A stretch of 31,854 bases of DNA from Dunaliella salina (GCA_002284615.2 MU069688.1:248115-279968); one strand, 5' to 3'; shown: positions 1-10,059, numbered from the stretch's first letter. A program made the numbers and translations. The notes: generated by a model from the sequence alone, not told the origin.

Positions 1-62
<62 letters not shown>
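1..62. repeat. (CA)n microsatellite at the window edge
   Basis: Uninterrupted CA dinucleotides run from the first base to about position 62, so the true repeat probably extends beyond the window. Confidence 0.97.
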
Positions 63-64
<2 letters not shown>

Positions 65-1150
65 GCATGCGGATTCTTTCATGTGAATGCTACAAGAACT
101 TGTGAGGACTAATGATTCCAACGTAGGCGCTAAAGGGCCCTGGAAGCATCACAAAAGCTGCAAGCCCTCGAGGTTGCTTGAGGTAGACACTCACCTAATT
201 TGCCTGGTTAGGTGTCCTCTAACAGATTCTCTGTAGCATTAGTATTCCAGAAGTGCCAGGTATAGGAGCATGCCTCATTAGCCGATGTGTGAATCCTGCT
301 TTTCAACACCAAATCCCCATTCTGGATCACCTTGCACCAAATTGGGTGTTCTCTATGGATTTGGGATCCTTATGTCAAAGAATATCAGAGCAAAATTAAA
401 TGGAGTGGAAGGAGCAATGTATCTCACGGTGGTTGGTGGGGTACAGACCCTCATTAATTTCGTTGCAGACAGTCCAGCACAAAGGGTAGCAAGCCATATT
501 GGACAGTTTTGGACCTGCTCTCCTTTTCTTACATGATAAGAGGCTGGTATGGTTAGATTTGGAGAAAAGGGCACCGGAAAGAGCATGTCTGACAAACGGG
601 CCAGTTTCCCCCCTCCTAAGCAATACATGCAGGATAGTATCATACTTTATGGGGACTGCAAAGCAAGAATTTGGAAGTGAAGAATTGTCCCAGCGTGGAG
701 AAGTAGGCCATGTTGGGATGATCTGAGGCAAGGTTTCTTCATTTTTAAACATTGAGGAATATTATATTCGGAGGAACGATAATACGATAATTAGCCATGG
801 GTGAAATGTGACACCCAACAACTAAAAATAGTTTCCCCTTGACTCAACAGTTCATGAGCTTGCCTCTTGCTCGGATCTTTTGTGACGCCTGCCACATTTC
901 CATACCTTCGTTTTGCCAAATAGGCCCTCCGAGTCTCTGCCAGCCTTGTGCTCGCCGACATGGGTGCCCTACCTTAAAAATAATGTTTGGCCGGATTGAA
1001 AAAGAACCGCAAGAAAGAATATGTGTGGAAGTAGGCTGGTTGACTTCCTCTGGTACGAGCTCAAGAGAAAAGCATAAGGCAAAAAAAAGCAGGCAGGTTT
1101 ATGCTTGATTTTATTTTTGAAAATGCAGGAACATGCAGGAAGCGTAACTT
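63..1150. other. Non-coding stretch containing one weak dispersed-repeat copy
   Basis: No reading frame here looks like a gene. At about 290-450 the sequence resembles a dispersed repeat seen again near 19120, 27060 and 28430; the shared core is CACCAAATTGGGTG followed about 50 bases later by an A-rich ATATCA...GCAAAA block. Nothing else is recognised. Confidence 0.5.
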
Positions 1151-1159
1151 TTGTACAGC

Positions 1160-1247
1160 ACGTGCCAATGCCTTTAGAATTACGTGTATTCAGCATCCTG
1201 AAGCTACCATGAGCTATCGATTGGTACGCACATGAGTATGATTGGAA

Positions 1248-1299
<52 letters not shown>

Positions 1300-1690
1300 A
1301 GTTGCAGGGGCTCCGGATTTTTGGGACCCTTCATCTGAAATGTTTCCTGTATCTCAAGAATTCTAAATGTACCGCAGTGTCCTTTAGCCCAGAAACCCAA
1401 ACTTTCTGAGTGCGAATTGGGTACAAGAGGAGTCTGTGTGCATGGCAGGAGTCAGTGCCATTTGCACAAGGGTTTGGGCAGCAAGGAATGTGGGGGCAAA
1501 CATGCGGCAAAACAATTTGAACTTCCAGGACATGGTGATATTTACTGAATGGTAAAGTCAAGAAGGCAGTATGCAGATGGATGGATGCAAAATTGAATGA
1601 GAAGCAGATTAGTACCCTATTTGTCTGGATAGAGGCAGTGGAAAGGGGTTTATGGGCGCGGAAGGTGGGTTGAGGGGGTCCAATCCACAA
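1160..1690 (+). repeat. Dispersed repeat R1, copy 1
   Basis: This stretch shares an ordered series of blocks with 25015-25625 in the same orientation: GAGCTATCGATTGGTA (1210-1225) against GAGCTATCAATCGGTA, then a G-rich tract, then TTTTTGGGA, then TCTGTGTGCATG with AGTCAGT, and finally GCAGATTAGTAC before a GGTGGGT-rich end. The two copies are diverged and differ by indels. No open frame is convincing. It may be an old non-autonomous transposon. Confidence 0.55.
1248..1298. repeat. 51-base G homopolymer
   Basis: An unbroken run of 51 G lies inside the R1 copy. Its length is probably not reliable in the assembly. The poly-Pro reading frame on the minus strand over this run is an artefact. Confidence 0.95.
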
Positions 1691-1699
1691 CTTGCACAT

Positions 1700-2033
1700 G
1701 CTGTCCTGGACAATTTTTTATGCTCCTGGAAAATGGTGGAGATTCTGGATCTGAACCACTTCTTTTGCAATAATGTGTTTCTGGTGAAATGACACAAAGT
1801 CACGTGAAAATAGCTAGACTGTGCAGTTGGTGATCTGGAGTACTGCTTTGGTGGCTTAGTAAGCGTCCACGGCTGATGAGACGCATGGGCCCAGAGTTTT
1901 GGCAAAACGCTCTACTTAAAAGGCAGCAGCCCTCTTCTGGCAGAAGCTGGCAATTTCCTCCTGCCTGTAACTAATTTTGCAAATGCATGATTTATTCTGA
2001 CAAGCATGTGAGCTGGCTTGAACAAATTTGCGC

Positions 2034-2092
<59 letters not shown>

Positions 2093-2400
2093 AAATGGTT
2101 TCCTTTGCACAAGGTTATCTGGCATGATACATATAACAAAGTTAAATTAAATCAAACAACCGGCAGAGACCTGCCCACACCCTCTTGCTCCTAAGGAGGA
2201 CATGCATAACGTAAACAAAAACACATGGTTTTGAATTTCTCCTTAAAACTTGCTGCTTTGAGGACGCTAGCCTGTATTGGTGAACTTTGTGGGACCTCAT
2301 ACATGGACCAATGCGAAATCCCCTTTTCTCATGTCTCATGCAATGCATTTCTGCTTTGATTGACCTTTCCCCCCCAACCCTTTATCTGTTGATTCTTCCA
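1700..2400. other. Intergenic stretch with no recognised gene
   Basis: Apart from the TG microsatellite I see no gene, RNA gene or conserved motif here. The minus-strand frames across it are short and of low complexity. Confidence 0.5.
2037..2091. repeat. (TG)27 microsatellite
   Basis: About 27 perfect TG units. The poly-Thr-His frame read from the other strand is a by-product of the repeat. Confidence 0.96.
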
Positions 2401-2410
2401 ACACCTCCTA

Positions 2411-2498
2411 AACCCCTTTGACTCTTAGTGGTTACACGTTCTCACCCCCTCGACTCTTACAACCCCTCGACTCTTAGTGGTTACACGTGCTCACCCCT
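2411..2498. repeat. 38-bp direct repeat, two copies 50 bp apart
   Basis: Positions 2411-2448 and 2461-2498 are near-identical; both contain GACTCTTAGTGGTTACACGT followed by CTCACCCC. The pair sits just upstream of the C-rich minisatellite. Confidence 0.85.
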
Positions 2499-2544
2499 CC
2501 TCGGTGCCCTACCCTAGCTCTCGTCTAGGCCCTTTCTTGTTTCC

Positions 2545-3110
2545 TTCCTTGTGGCCTCTCCTCTGAGCCCTCCTCTGTGCCCTCCCCTTTGTGCCCACCA
2601 CCCTGTGACCTCCCCTCTTTGCCCTCCCCTTTGTGCCCTACACCGTCCTCTCTGAGCCAACTCCTGTTGCCTTCCCCTCTGTGCACTCCCCTCCGTGCCA
2701 TCCCCCTTTGTGCACTCCCATTTTTGCCCTCCTCTGTGCCCTCCCCTTTGTGCCTTCCCTTCTGTGCCCTCCACCCTGTGACCTCCCCTCTGTATCCCCT
2801 CCTTTGTGCCTACCCTCTGTGCCGTCCTCTAAGAGCCCTCCCCTCAGTGCCCTCCCCTCAGTGCCCTCCCCTCTGTGCCCTCCCCTCTGTGCCAACCCCC
2901 TTTGTGCGCTCCCATTTGTGCCCTCCCTTGTGCCCTCCCCTTTGTGCCCTCCCTCTGAGCCCTCCCCTGTGACCTCCCCTCTGTGCCTTCCTTTTGTGCC
3001 CTCCGCTGAGCCCCATGCCCTCCCTTCTGCCCTCCCCTCTGTGCCCCGCTCACTTACCACATCATGGCCCTCCCTTGTGCACCCCCCTCTGTGCCCCGCC
3101 CAGTCAACAC
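2545..3110. repeat. 14-bp C-rich minisatellite (CTGTGCCCTCCCCT)n
   Basis: About 560 bp of degenerate units. The clearest are at about 2830-2890, where CAGTGCCCTCCCCT and CTGTGCCCTCCCCT follow each other at an exact 14-bp period. Three units make 42 bases, so frames stay open on both strands, giving Cys/Pro/Leu-rich and Gly/Glu/Arg-rich frames of up to 195 codons. I judge these to be repeat artefacts. A further pair with ACACATCATG ends the tract at about 3056-3117. Confidence 0.9.
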
Positions 3111-3239
3111 ATCATGTCCTTCCTGGCCTCCAGATGCCAGGGATCTGCAACAAGGTTCACACGATAGAAGCCATCAGTCAAAATAGGCCCTGCAGCACGA
3201 CCTCCTTCAGAAAGGGGTGATTGCTGCACATCATTTCCC

Positions 3240-3365
3240 ATGGACCCCAAGCAGGACTTCATGGGCTCTCCAGAAGCCTTGAGTAAGGAGGTGCAGGCTC
3301 GCTGGGAGTGGCAGCAGCTCCCTGCATGCTTCTCCACTTGGCTTGCAGCCATCCAAGCCAGGCAC
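3240..3365 (+). CDS. Candidate internal exon, unknown host gene
   Basis: A plus-strand frame beginning with Met-Asp-Pro-Lys and rich in Trp, Glu and Gln (PEALSKEVQARWEWQQL) has less repetitive, more protein-like composition than its surroundings. It reaches a possible splice donor, CACGTTAGG, near 3364-3368. No domain is recognised. It lies on the same strand as, and about 0.8 kb upstream of, the better-supported terminal exon at 4148-4268, so it could belong to that gene. Intron length and phase cannot be tested here. Confidence 0.22.
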
Positions 3366-3636
3366 GTTAGGTGCTCATTTAGACCATTAGGAACCGGGTG
3401 TGGAAAGCCCCTTATCTATAAGAGGGCCATCTGTCCTTTGAGAGCATGGGAGTCAATTTAGCAGCCCTGTGGTTCTCCTCACTTGAGCTTTGCGCGCCTC
3501 TGAAGTAGGCAGGTTCTTAGTTGCTGGGGGACAGCAAGTACTTGCAGGCATCAGCCATTGCCACTGTGCATGTAAAATCTGGGCCCTTGCTTCCTTAATG
3601 CTACCTCCTTGTTCCCTGAATTTCACCACTCCCTAG

Positions 3637-3700
3637 CTGACCTGCTCTGAGATCCAGCATGTTGGCCTGGAACTTCGAAGCACTGGTGAACAGAGGGATG
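3637..3700 (+). CDS. Candidate 64-nt internal exon, unknown host gene
   Basis: The stretch is bounded by a pyrimidine-rich acceptor (TTTCACCACTCCCTAG, ending at 3636) and a GTTAGC donor at 3701. It reads openly as a peptide containing EIQHVGLELRSTGEQRD. The splice sites and composition fit an exon of the gene ending at 4268. This is inference from local signals only, and no family is recognised. Confidence 0.22.
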
Positions 3701-3776
3701 GTTAGCAAGGGTTTAAAAGTGGCATGCATCATGCGGATTTATTGGGTCATCATGTACCAAAAGTCTGAACAAAATG

Positions 3777-4160
3777 ACTTCTGAAGCTAAAGCAATGATG
3801 ATGCATACCTCAATTAAATTCGGTTTGGAATTGCGGTTTCGAAATTAAACCTTGGCAATTTGTTTTTTATTTTCCGATAAGTGAATTTACTTATGTTTTT
3901 ATAAAAAGTAGCAGGCCTGCTTTAGTCTACCTTCATTCATGTCATTTTAGAATTGTCCTCACCCTCTCTGCCTGCTGGAAACCTGTGCACCAGGCCTCCA
4001 ACCCAGCTTCTTACATACCAGCAATCTCAACACAGACGATTTCTGAAGCTGAGGCACAGATGATGCAGACCTGCTTTTTAACGTGAAATCATTTCAGAAT
4101 TTATCCTCACCCTCTCTGCCTGCTGGAAACCTGTGCACCTAAACCAGGCCTCCGACCGAA
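3777..4160 (+). repeat. Duplicated intronic segment upstream of the terminal exon
   Basis: Two blocks recur in order. TTCTGAAGCT...GATGATGCA occurs at about 3780 and again at 4040. CTCACCCTCTCTGCCTGCTG with GAAACCTGTGCAC and CAGGCCTCC occurs at about 3958-4000 and again at 4107-4152. The second copy carries the acceptor used by the exon starting at 4148. The first copy has the same CACCAGGCCTCC acceptor but no continuing exon. Confidence 0.7.
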
Positions 4161-4268
4161 CTGACATACGAGATGCTTCAGTCGTACCAGCCGTTTCCGC
4201 AGCCTATACCGCTGAGCTTAGTTGTCGAGGCTCTGACAGAGATTTGGGAGGACGAGGAGGACTACTAG
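4148..4268 (+). CDS. C-terminal exon of an unidentified host protein
   Basis: An AAACCAG acceptor preceded by a CTAAAC branch-like motif opens a frame that ends at TAG 4266-4268. It encodes about 40 residues: a hydrophobic, proline-spaced stretch (LQSYQPFPQPIPLSLVV) followed by an acidic tail (EIWEDEEDY). The composition is that of a conserved eukaryotic C-terminus and unlike the flanking repeats. One base at the exon start completes a codon from the previous exon. TGTAA motifs, the usual chlorophyte poly(A) signal, follow near 4470 and 4600. I cannot name the family. Upstream exons may be 3240-3365 and 3637-3700. Confidence 0.5.
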
Positions 4269-5140
4269 GGCTGTACTTTACTTGTTAACCAGCTTTCTTT
4301 TTCCTGCTTGCACGGCATGTTGGTATGACTCATGCATGAAAGAGTTCTGCAGCTGCAGCCTCGTCAATGTGCCGTTGGAAGTTGCTGTGGTGCTTGAAGC
4401 CTACACTCCTGTTGCAGGTTTGTTCCCGCAAGGTGAACATTCATCTAAGCCCCATTCCTGAAATTCTTATGTAATAGATGCTGTTAGATTTATTCATGTT
4501 GTGCCGTTATTGCTGGCGACAGCTTGTAGGGTAAAGGCCAACACAACATCTATGGGAATGAAAGAGCTTTGCATCTGATTGGAGGCATTACATTCATTTT
4601 GTAACACATCATTACAGGACTCGGTATTGGTCATAGAGTGTGCCAGGTAGGGTGCAAACCTGCGAAGCAAAGAACATGGAATTCATTTTTTGCAGAAGGA
4701 ATTCAATCCCTGTGTTTGTTCTTGAGTTAGCTCTGTCGTCAGAAAGTGGCCTTTTCCCTTTTTCAGCAACCAACCGGGGGGTTTTGCAGCTTTGAGGCCT
4801 CCATCAATGTTTTAGTGAGGATTTTTGGTTAAGGGTGGGATCTCGGCTGCTATTATATCATTTTTTTCATCATGATCATTTATCATGGTGCATACTTGTT
4901 AAAAGTACCCTTGTCGCATTAGTTTCACCCTCAACAGAAACCAACACTCTATGGATCCATCCTACCCAATGTACTTTTGTCTAGTTCTTGGTTCATAGTG
5001 TTTGCTCGCCTAAGGATCGGGGAAAGCAGGTGTGGAGGTTTTGTTGGACAAGGTCAGGGGGGGAAGGAAAGCAGTGCGTCGTCAGGACTGCTCGACCTTG
5101 TGGTGTCACCATTGATATTCAGCATATACATGTATGTATA
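4269..5140 (+). other. Probable 3' UTR, then non-coding DNA
   Basis: The first 200-350 bases after the stop at 4268 could be the 3' UTR, with TGTAAT at about 4470 and TGTAAC at about 4600 as poly(A) candidates. The remainder shows no gene-like frame or recognisable repeat. Confidence 0.35.
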
Positions 5141-5147
5141 TGTGCCA

Positions 5148-5215
5148 TTGGGCTTGCTCATAAATTTGATGCTCACTCTGTTGAATACGCCCACAAACTT
5201 GTTACAGGTTACATT
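5148..5215 (+). repeat. Diverged fragment of the TTTTC-tailed retroposon (peptide part)
   Basis: The translated frame reads AHKFDAHSVEYAHKLVT. This matches the peptide carried by the retroposon copies at 12358-12895 and 16480-16860 (AQQLxAHSVQYAHKLV). The nucleotide match is only partial but runs over about 65 bases in frame. No TTTTC tail is seen. The overlapping short frames beginning at 4977 and 4988 are not otherwise gene-like. Confidence 0.55.
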
Positions 5216-5672
5216 TATAAGGTAAGGTTACACGTTGTATCCGCCTTCAAGGGCAGCTGAGCGGAAAACATACCAACCTAGGCTAAAAAGGAAGCAGGCT
5301 CAAAAAACGAAAACAAAGTCTTGCTCTGAGTTCAGAAGTGCCACTGCTGAAAGAAACACACACGCGCTCACTGTGCATGAACAGACATGCGAAGTTAGGC
5401 ACAAATTCAACTAGGTTGCATTGACTGCTTGTACGAAGTACACTCTTGTGGTATCATGTAGCACACATGATGTGTAGCAAATAAGAGAGCTGCACGACAC
5501 TAAAAGAGGCCGCGATACGTTCATGGTATGCTTCAATTCTCAGCATCCCTGCACAGATGCATTGCACTGCTTAAGAAGGTGACTTCAGATACGTCTGGTC
5601 CTGCACATGCTAGCATAATGGAGACGTCAGGTACGGAACATGGCTTGAAGCTCTCACACAAGGCTCGATATC

Positions 5673-6892
5673 CTATTGCAGTTTGTCAGCCCCGAAGTAC
5701 TTGCTTAAGTGCTTCCTCCCCCCAACGAATCCATTCCTGTTCCCATACGCCCCCCCAAACAGGGCTCGATACCTGGACGGCACTTGGACTCCCCAATTTT
5801 CTCCCCCATACCTCCAAGTAGGGTCCCACAAATCGTTGATTGTCTTTGGCATTTTGTGCACACGCGCTTGGCTGTCTTGGTCACCTCGTTGCTTGGCACA
5901 AAAGGCACCTGCATGCAAGTTTTGAACAGGTGCTGCTGCTGCTCCTGCTGCTGAGGGAGGGCAGTGCTGGTGCTGGGCAGGGTCATGCTCTTGGCTGTGC
6001 TGCTCTTGGCTGTGTAAGCGCGGGCGCTTGGTTGGGGTGGTTGGGGCTCTTCCTGCTGCAGCTGCTGTCGCTCCTGCTGCTGTTGTTGCTTTTGCTGCTG
6101 CTGCTGCTGCTGCTGCTGGTGCACGTGCTGGTGGTGGAGGCACAGCTGCTGCTGCTGATGCTGATGTGCGTGGTGGTGGGGCAGGTGAGGTAGGCGCCTG
6201 TGCTGCTGGCGGTGCAGGCTTGTAGAGCAGCAGCTTGAGCTGCTGCCCCACTCGGCCTGCAGTGAGGTGCTGGAAGGGCTGGCCCGGGTTGGGGAGACGG
6301 CCTGCATGCAGGTGCTGGAGGAAGGGATAGGGAACTAGCTCCCCCTCCCCACGTTTGACCAGCACCCCTGTCCCTCTGGCAAGCACCACCAGCTCCTCCC
6401 CAAACGCACACTGCCCTCGTCCTATGTGCTGCAGCTGGATGGCCAAGTCCACCAGCGCATTTTGCAGGCGCATCCCCTTCTGCGCCAAGACTGCCTGGAC
6501 TGCGTTGCTGCTGGCGCGGAACCCCGCGCACGCTGCTGTCGCTGCCTCGGCTGAGCTGAATTGCACGAAGCAGCGCTGCTTGCCCCGGGCGTTGTCCCGC
6601 ATGCGCTCGACGTGCAGGAAGGCTGCCACCCCTGCTGGTGTTGCTTCGCTAGGCAGTGCCCCTGGGTCCCTGGAGCGGAGCAGGCGCACGCTGTATAGAC
6701 TCTGTCAAGCTGTCTGTCGATGCTGCATGCTGCTGCCCAGTTGGTGTCCCGGACGAGCCGGTCAACGCTGTCCCGCATTGCTCGGCCCTCCTGCTGCTGC
6801 TGCTGCTGTAGCTGTTGCTGCATCTGGAGCACCGTATGTTGGAGGTCTTTAACTTATTGCTGTAGCTGGCGCACGAGTTGCTCTGTCTCCAT
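5673..6892 (-). pseudogene. Coiled-coil, RRM-like, poly-Ala protein gene, disrupted
   Basis: From ATG 6890-6892 the frame codes a Gln-rich helical segment (METEQLVRQLQQ, then LQHTVLQMQQQL) broken by TAA at 6854-6856. It then shifts frame near 6692-6703 into a 338-codon frame ending at TAG 5673-5675. This second frame has an RRM-like stretch (VAAFLHVERMRDN, then GKQRCFVQFSSAEAATAAC, resembling RNP1). A Pro/Ala linker with runs of up to eight Ala follows, coded by GCA/CTG repeats, and then a Trp/Gly-rich tail (INDLWDPTWRYGGENWG). A splice-acceptor-like TATATCTGTTACAG directly precedes the ATG, so it may be an internal exon. Coiled coil plus RRM recalls LINE ORF1 proteins; a host RNA-binding protein is equally possible. 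The two lesions may be real or sequence errors. Confidence 0.5.
6080..6122. repeat. CTG/CAG trinucleotide tract inside the coding frame
   Basis: Perfect and near-perfect CTG units, eight in the longest pure run, encode the poly-Ala block in the likely frame. The alternative frames give poly-Gln and poly-Leu, which explains the overlapping false frames on both strands. Confidence 0.9.
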
Positions 6893-6966
6893 CTGTAACA
6901 GATATACAAGGCTTACGATAGCCTTGTACTACATCCCGGGCTCTGCCTTTTCACAAGTGGTACACC
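6893..6966 (+). repeat. Direct repeat D1, copy 1
   Basis: It starts TGTAACA and contains ACATCCCGGGC and TGCCTTTTC. Copy 2 is at about 7673-7746 in the same orientation. An internal AAGGCT...AGCCTT pair can form a small hairpin. The left edge abuts the start of the coiled-coil gene. Confidence 0.65.
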
Positions 6967-9250
6967 ATCTCTCCTGTGTTGAAAAACACAGTCGAGTCCC
7001 TATCCACCCCCCCCCTTTCTTTGTTAATTTATTGTTTTTTACATTTATAAGAAGGCCTCCAGTCATAATGACTGACAAGCCTGTTTGTAAGGTACAAGGG
7101 GTAAGAAGGCCTCCAGTCAGGCGCCACAACCCTGTGTGATATCCTGCCTTTTGCCAGCCAGGCCACCTCTGCCCATTCTGAGGACACCTCCTGAAAGCTA
7201 GTAAAAAAAGCAATTTTTCAGCGCTGAGCTGGTCCCATTTGGTGAACTCTGCTGCGCGCTAGGCCTGCNTGTTTGCGCGCTCAGCCAGCAAAACTCGCCT
7301 CCTGTGCCAAAGCCCTCCAGCTCCATCCCCAAGCCTGCAGGTGGACCCCAGGATAGTCCCTGAGTGCACTTTTGGCCACCTGATGCGAGCTGGAAGTCGG
7401 TGCTCCAAAGCCAGTCGAGAGGAGCGATGACAAGAGGGAACGGCTTTCTTTTAATGTTTAATGAAATGTTGATGCTTCAGCGGAGTGTTGGGGCGGGGTC
7501 CGGATTTCAAATTCTTATTTCGTTCAAATTTCCACTGACAGCCGGTCATTTGAGGGGAAATTTTTAATATCTATTTAAATAAATCTATTCTCTGGCAACC
7601 TCAGGAGATGGCGAAATTTTTGGTGATTCAAAAATTTGAGTCAGATTCATTTACTCCAGTGAATAAGTATGTGTAACAATCAATATATAAGGCCTTCAAA
7701 TACCTTGTGTTACATCCCGGGCAATGCCTTTTCGCCGTGCACGTTACAGTATGCTCTTTATGTCATAAAAATCGCGTTCAATCCCTCGCATGTGTGTCCA
7801 CCAGCAAAAACTTGTGAGTAAGAAGCTCCAGCAACTTTGCAGAGCCCAGCAGCTCCTCCCAGGCGCCCATCTTCACAGCCCGCGGCGTCAGTGTTGATGA
7901 TGACAACCCCAGGCATCGGCCAGGACAAACAGCGGGTGCGGAGGTGGCTGATCGGGGCCTGGCCAGACCTCCCAGGTTAGGCGTGCTTGTCCGTGCGATG
8001 AAAATCCGACGAGCATCAGGGGTCCTCCCAACAACCCAAAATCACTTGCAATATTACCAGCAGGCTCCCCGAACACTCGCTGCTGCAGTCTGGGCCCGAG
8101 CAGGGTCCCTCAGAAAATGGCCAGTACAAGGTGACCAAGGAGTGCAGGTACGGGGCCAACCTGATGCTCCTAAATTACAAAAATATTAATAGAGAAACAT
8201 CTGTTGCCTCAAAACATGCACTGGTGCGCCCAAATGAGAGAAATGCATGTTTGATGCACAGAGCTCCACCTGAGCCACATGCAGATGCCACCAACATGCC
8301 ATAGAAGACCACTGACCCAAAGAAGCAACCCCCCCCTACTCAGAAGTGGGTTTGAAAGTGTCCGGCAGTATATCATCAAAATTCGGCATAGGTTGTGGCG
8401 CCTGACCTCCAGTCAAACAGACTGACGTCGGAAAAGTTGTAGCTGTCGTTTCAACTGGATTGAATCAATGGGGCCTGGTTGATTCCTGCTTGAATCAACT
8501 ATTCTGGTTGAATCAACCAGCAATAACCAGGAAATGGTTGGATCAAGAAGCTGGTCGATTCCTCAATGCATCAATGGATGTTCAACCAGGATTGTTGATT
8601 TTTGCTCTGGAGCCCCTAGGAAGCTGATCCTCTCTATTCTTATGGCTGCCACCAATCCCTAGGGGACCCTTGTGTTTATTGCTCAACTTGTTCTGGGAAA
8701 CATCAAGATGCACCTGCGGCATTATGATGAGTGATTCTCGGTGCAGCGTCCCACTCTGCCAAAGTCAGTGTCAGTGACTCAGAATCTGCATGGTCGCTCA
8801 GGCCCGCGACATCATGCTACTAGTATGCAAAAGGAAAAGGGAAAAGGGTATGCATTCATCGTGCAAAGAGTGCCACCATGTAAACGGACAGGCTGTGACT
8901 GTGCCATAGTGTTGGATGCAGCGCCGCTTGTGAAGGTGGGAATGCCTGCTTTAGCTACAGAGGACCTACTAATTTAGCACTTGCTAGCTGCTACTGCTAA
9001 GTAGAAAGCACAGTATGTAATTGGCCTACTAGGCCAGTAGTAGTACTAGTGAAAGCACTAGCACTAGAGGTGCTTGACTGCTACTCGGTGAAAGCACCTT
9101 CGCCAGAAAATGTGGGTTGAACTGATGTGGGCCTGATTCAAGCCAGCTGGTTCTGATTTGAACCTGAATTAGAAGGGACTCCCTCAGAGGTCTATGTGGA
9201 CCTGTTTCAGTTTGGAAATCGCCTGATTCAGAACCGCCTAGCTAAAGAAA
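6967..9250. other. Long non-coding stretch with small repeats
   Basis: No gene is supported. Visible structure includes an 18-bp direct repeat (TAAGAAGGCCTCCAGTCA at 7048-7065 and 7102-7119). A 15-bp inverted match (TCAGGCGCCACAACC at 7117-7131 against 8391-8405) is also present. Short GGTTGAATCAAC-like repeats lie at 8455-8620, and palindromes such as GGCCTACTAGGCC and CTAGTG/CACTAG cluster at 9020-9070. GC-richer sequence at 7860-8130 could hide an exon, but no frame is compelling. Confidence 0.5.
7673..7746 (+). repeat. Direct repeat D1, copy 2
   Basis: Matches 6893-6966: TGTAACA start, ATATA-AAGGC, CCTTGTxxTACATCCCGGGC and TGCCTTTTC. The copies are about 780 bp apart. Confidence 0.65.
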
Positions 9251-9523
9251 AGAAAAGACTACGCAGTCCAGTTTGGCCACGTGCATGAAGGAAAGGTCAC
9301 CTGTCCTGAAAGGCAGGGCCCCACCACACAGACCAAGAGGAAGAGGTGGCACAGAAGGCTACTCCTGCAAGTTAGCCACCATTATGGGACCTACAAACAA
9401 GACTGTTGGCAGGCCCTGTCCAGCAAGCTCCAGACCCACCCCTAAGCCTCAGAGCAAGCTATCCAACATCTCAGCATGGGCCCCCCACTTGCAAAGGGGC
9501 CAGCCAGGACAGATAGCTTTAAT

Positions 9524-10015
9524 CTATTTGTTCCAAATTGCAGGAGGTCTGAATCGATTCTGATAGGGTTTACAGAACAAGCCATGAGTCACAATGCGTG
9601 ACTGCTGGGCTGCCAGTAAGAAAGCTTTCATACACAAATTGCAAATGTTATGTTTGTTTTGAAGCACAATGTGATGATTGTCTGTAGGATAATGCAGCAA
9701 CAATGGTTGGTGAATCTTCTTGCTGGACTTCACACCTCCTGGTTGCCACAAACGGCCTGCAGCATGCTCATGGCTTCCAGCAGAAGGTACGTTCAGGTAG
9801 CCCTCTTGATCTGAGCCAGCTTGTTGTTGATCTCAGGGCTTGGCATTCATCTCACTGGCGTCAATTTTCTCCTTACCACCCTCGAGGCCAACAGCAAAAA
9901 AATTACCCGCCACAATTGGTGTGCTCTCCCACTCAGGAGCCTGCATGTCACTTATTCCCCTTACATTTTCCCCAAATAGAAAGAAAAGAAAGAAAAGGAA
10001 CACTATGCAGACAGA
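9524..10015 (-). pseudogene. Coding-like remnant with Cys/His finger, probably the LINE-1 C-terminus
   Basis: One minus-strand frame is coding-like from about 9970 down to 9524, with one interruption, TGA at 9833-9835. It contains a C-x2-C-x15-H-x3-C arrangement (CNLC ... HGLFC) near 9600-9670. It lies just beyond the RNase H-like part of the LINE on the same strand, but in another frame. LINE proteins often end with a Cys/His knuckle, so this is plausibly the decayed LINE-1 C-terminus. The spacing is longer than the usual LINE finger, so an unrelated zinc-finger gene fragment is possible. Confidence 0.3.
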
Positions 10016-10025
10016 AACTCTCTCT
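9979..10025 (-). mobile_element. TTTTC-tailed retroposon, 3'-end fragment
   Basis: On the minus strand, GAGAGTTTCTGTCTGCATAG is followed by TGTTCC and a TTTTC/TTTC-rich tail. This matches the 3' end of the 12358-12895 copy (GAGAGTTTCTCTGCCTACGTAG, T/C tail). A 15-base C run (10026-10040) abuts its 5' side. No clear target duplication is seen. Confidence 0.65.
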
Positions 10026-10059
10026 CCCCCCCCCCCCCCCTTCTTTCTCTCTTTGCATG

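Noticed and set aside
2577..3220. Pro/Leu/Cys-rich and Gly/Glu-rich proteins of 130-195 codons
   Set aside because: They are translations of the 14-bp minisatellite on both strands.
5683..6852. Poly-Leu, poly-Gln and poly-Ser proteins overlapping the coiled-coil gene
   Set aside because: They are shadow frames of the CTG/CAG tract. The poly-Ala frame is the one continuous with the RRM-like and Trp-rich parts.
7880..8190. Ankyrin-like or other exon in GC-richer sequence
   Set aside because: Frames on both strands are similar in quality, and no motif of any family can be pointed to.
9273..9563. Plus-strand 96-codon frame starting MATCMKERSP
   Set aside because: No motif, repeat relation or splice context supports it, and its composition is like the surrounding non-coding DNA.
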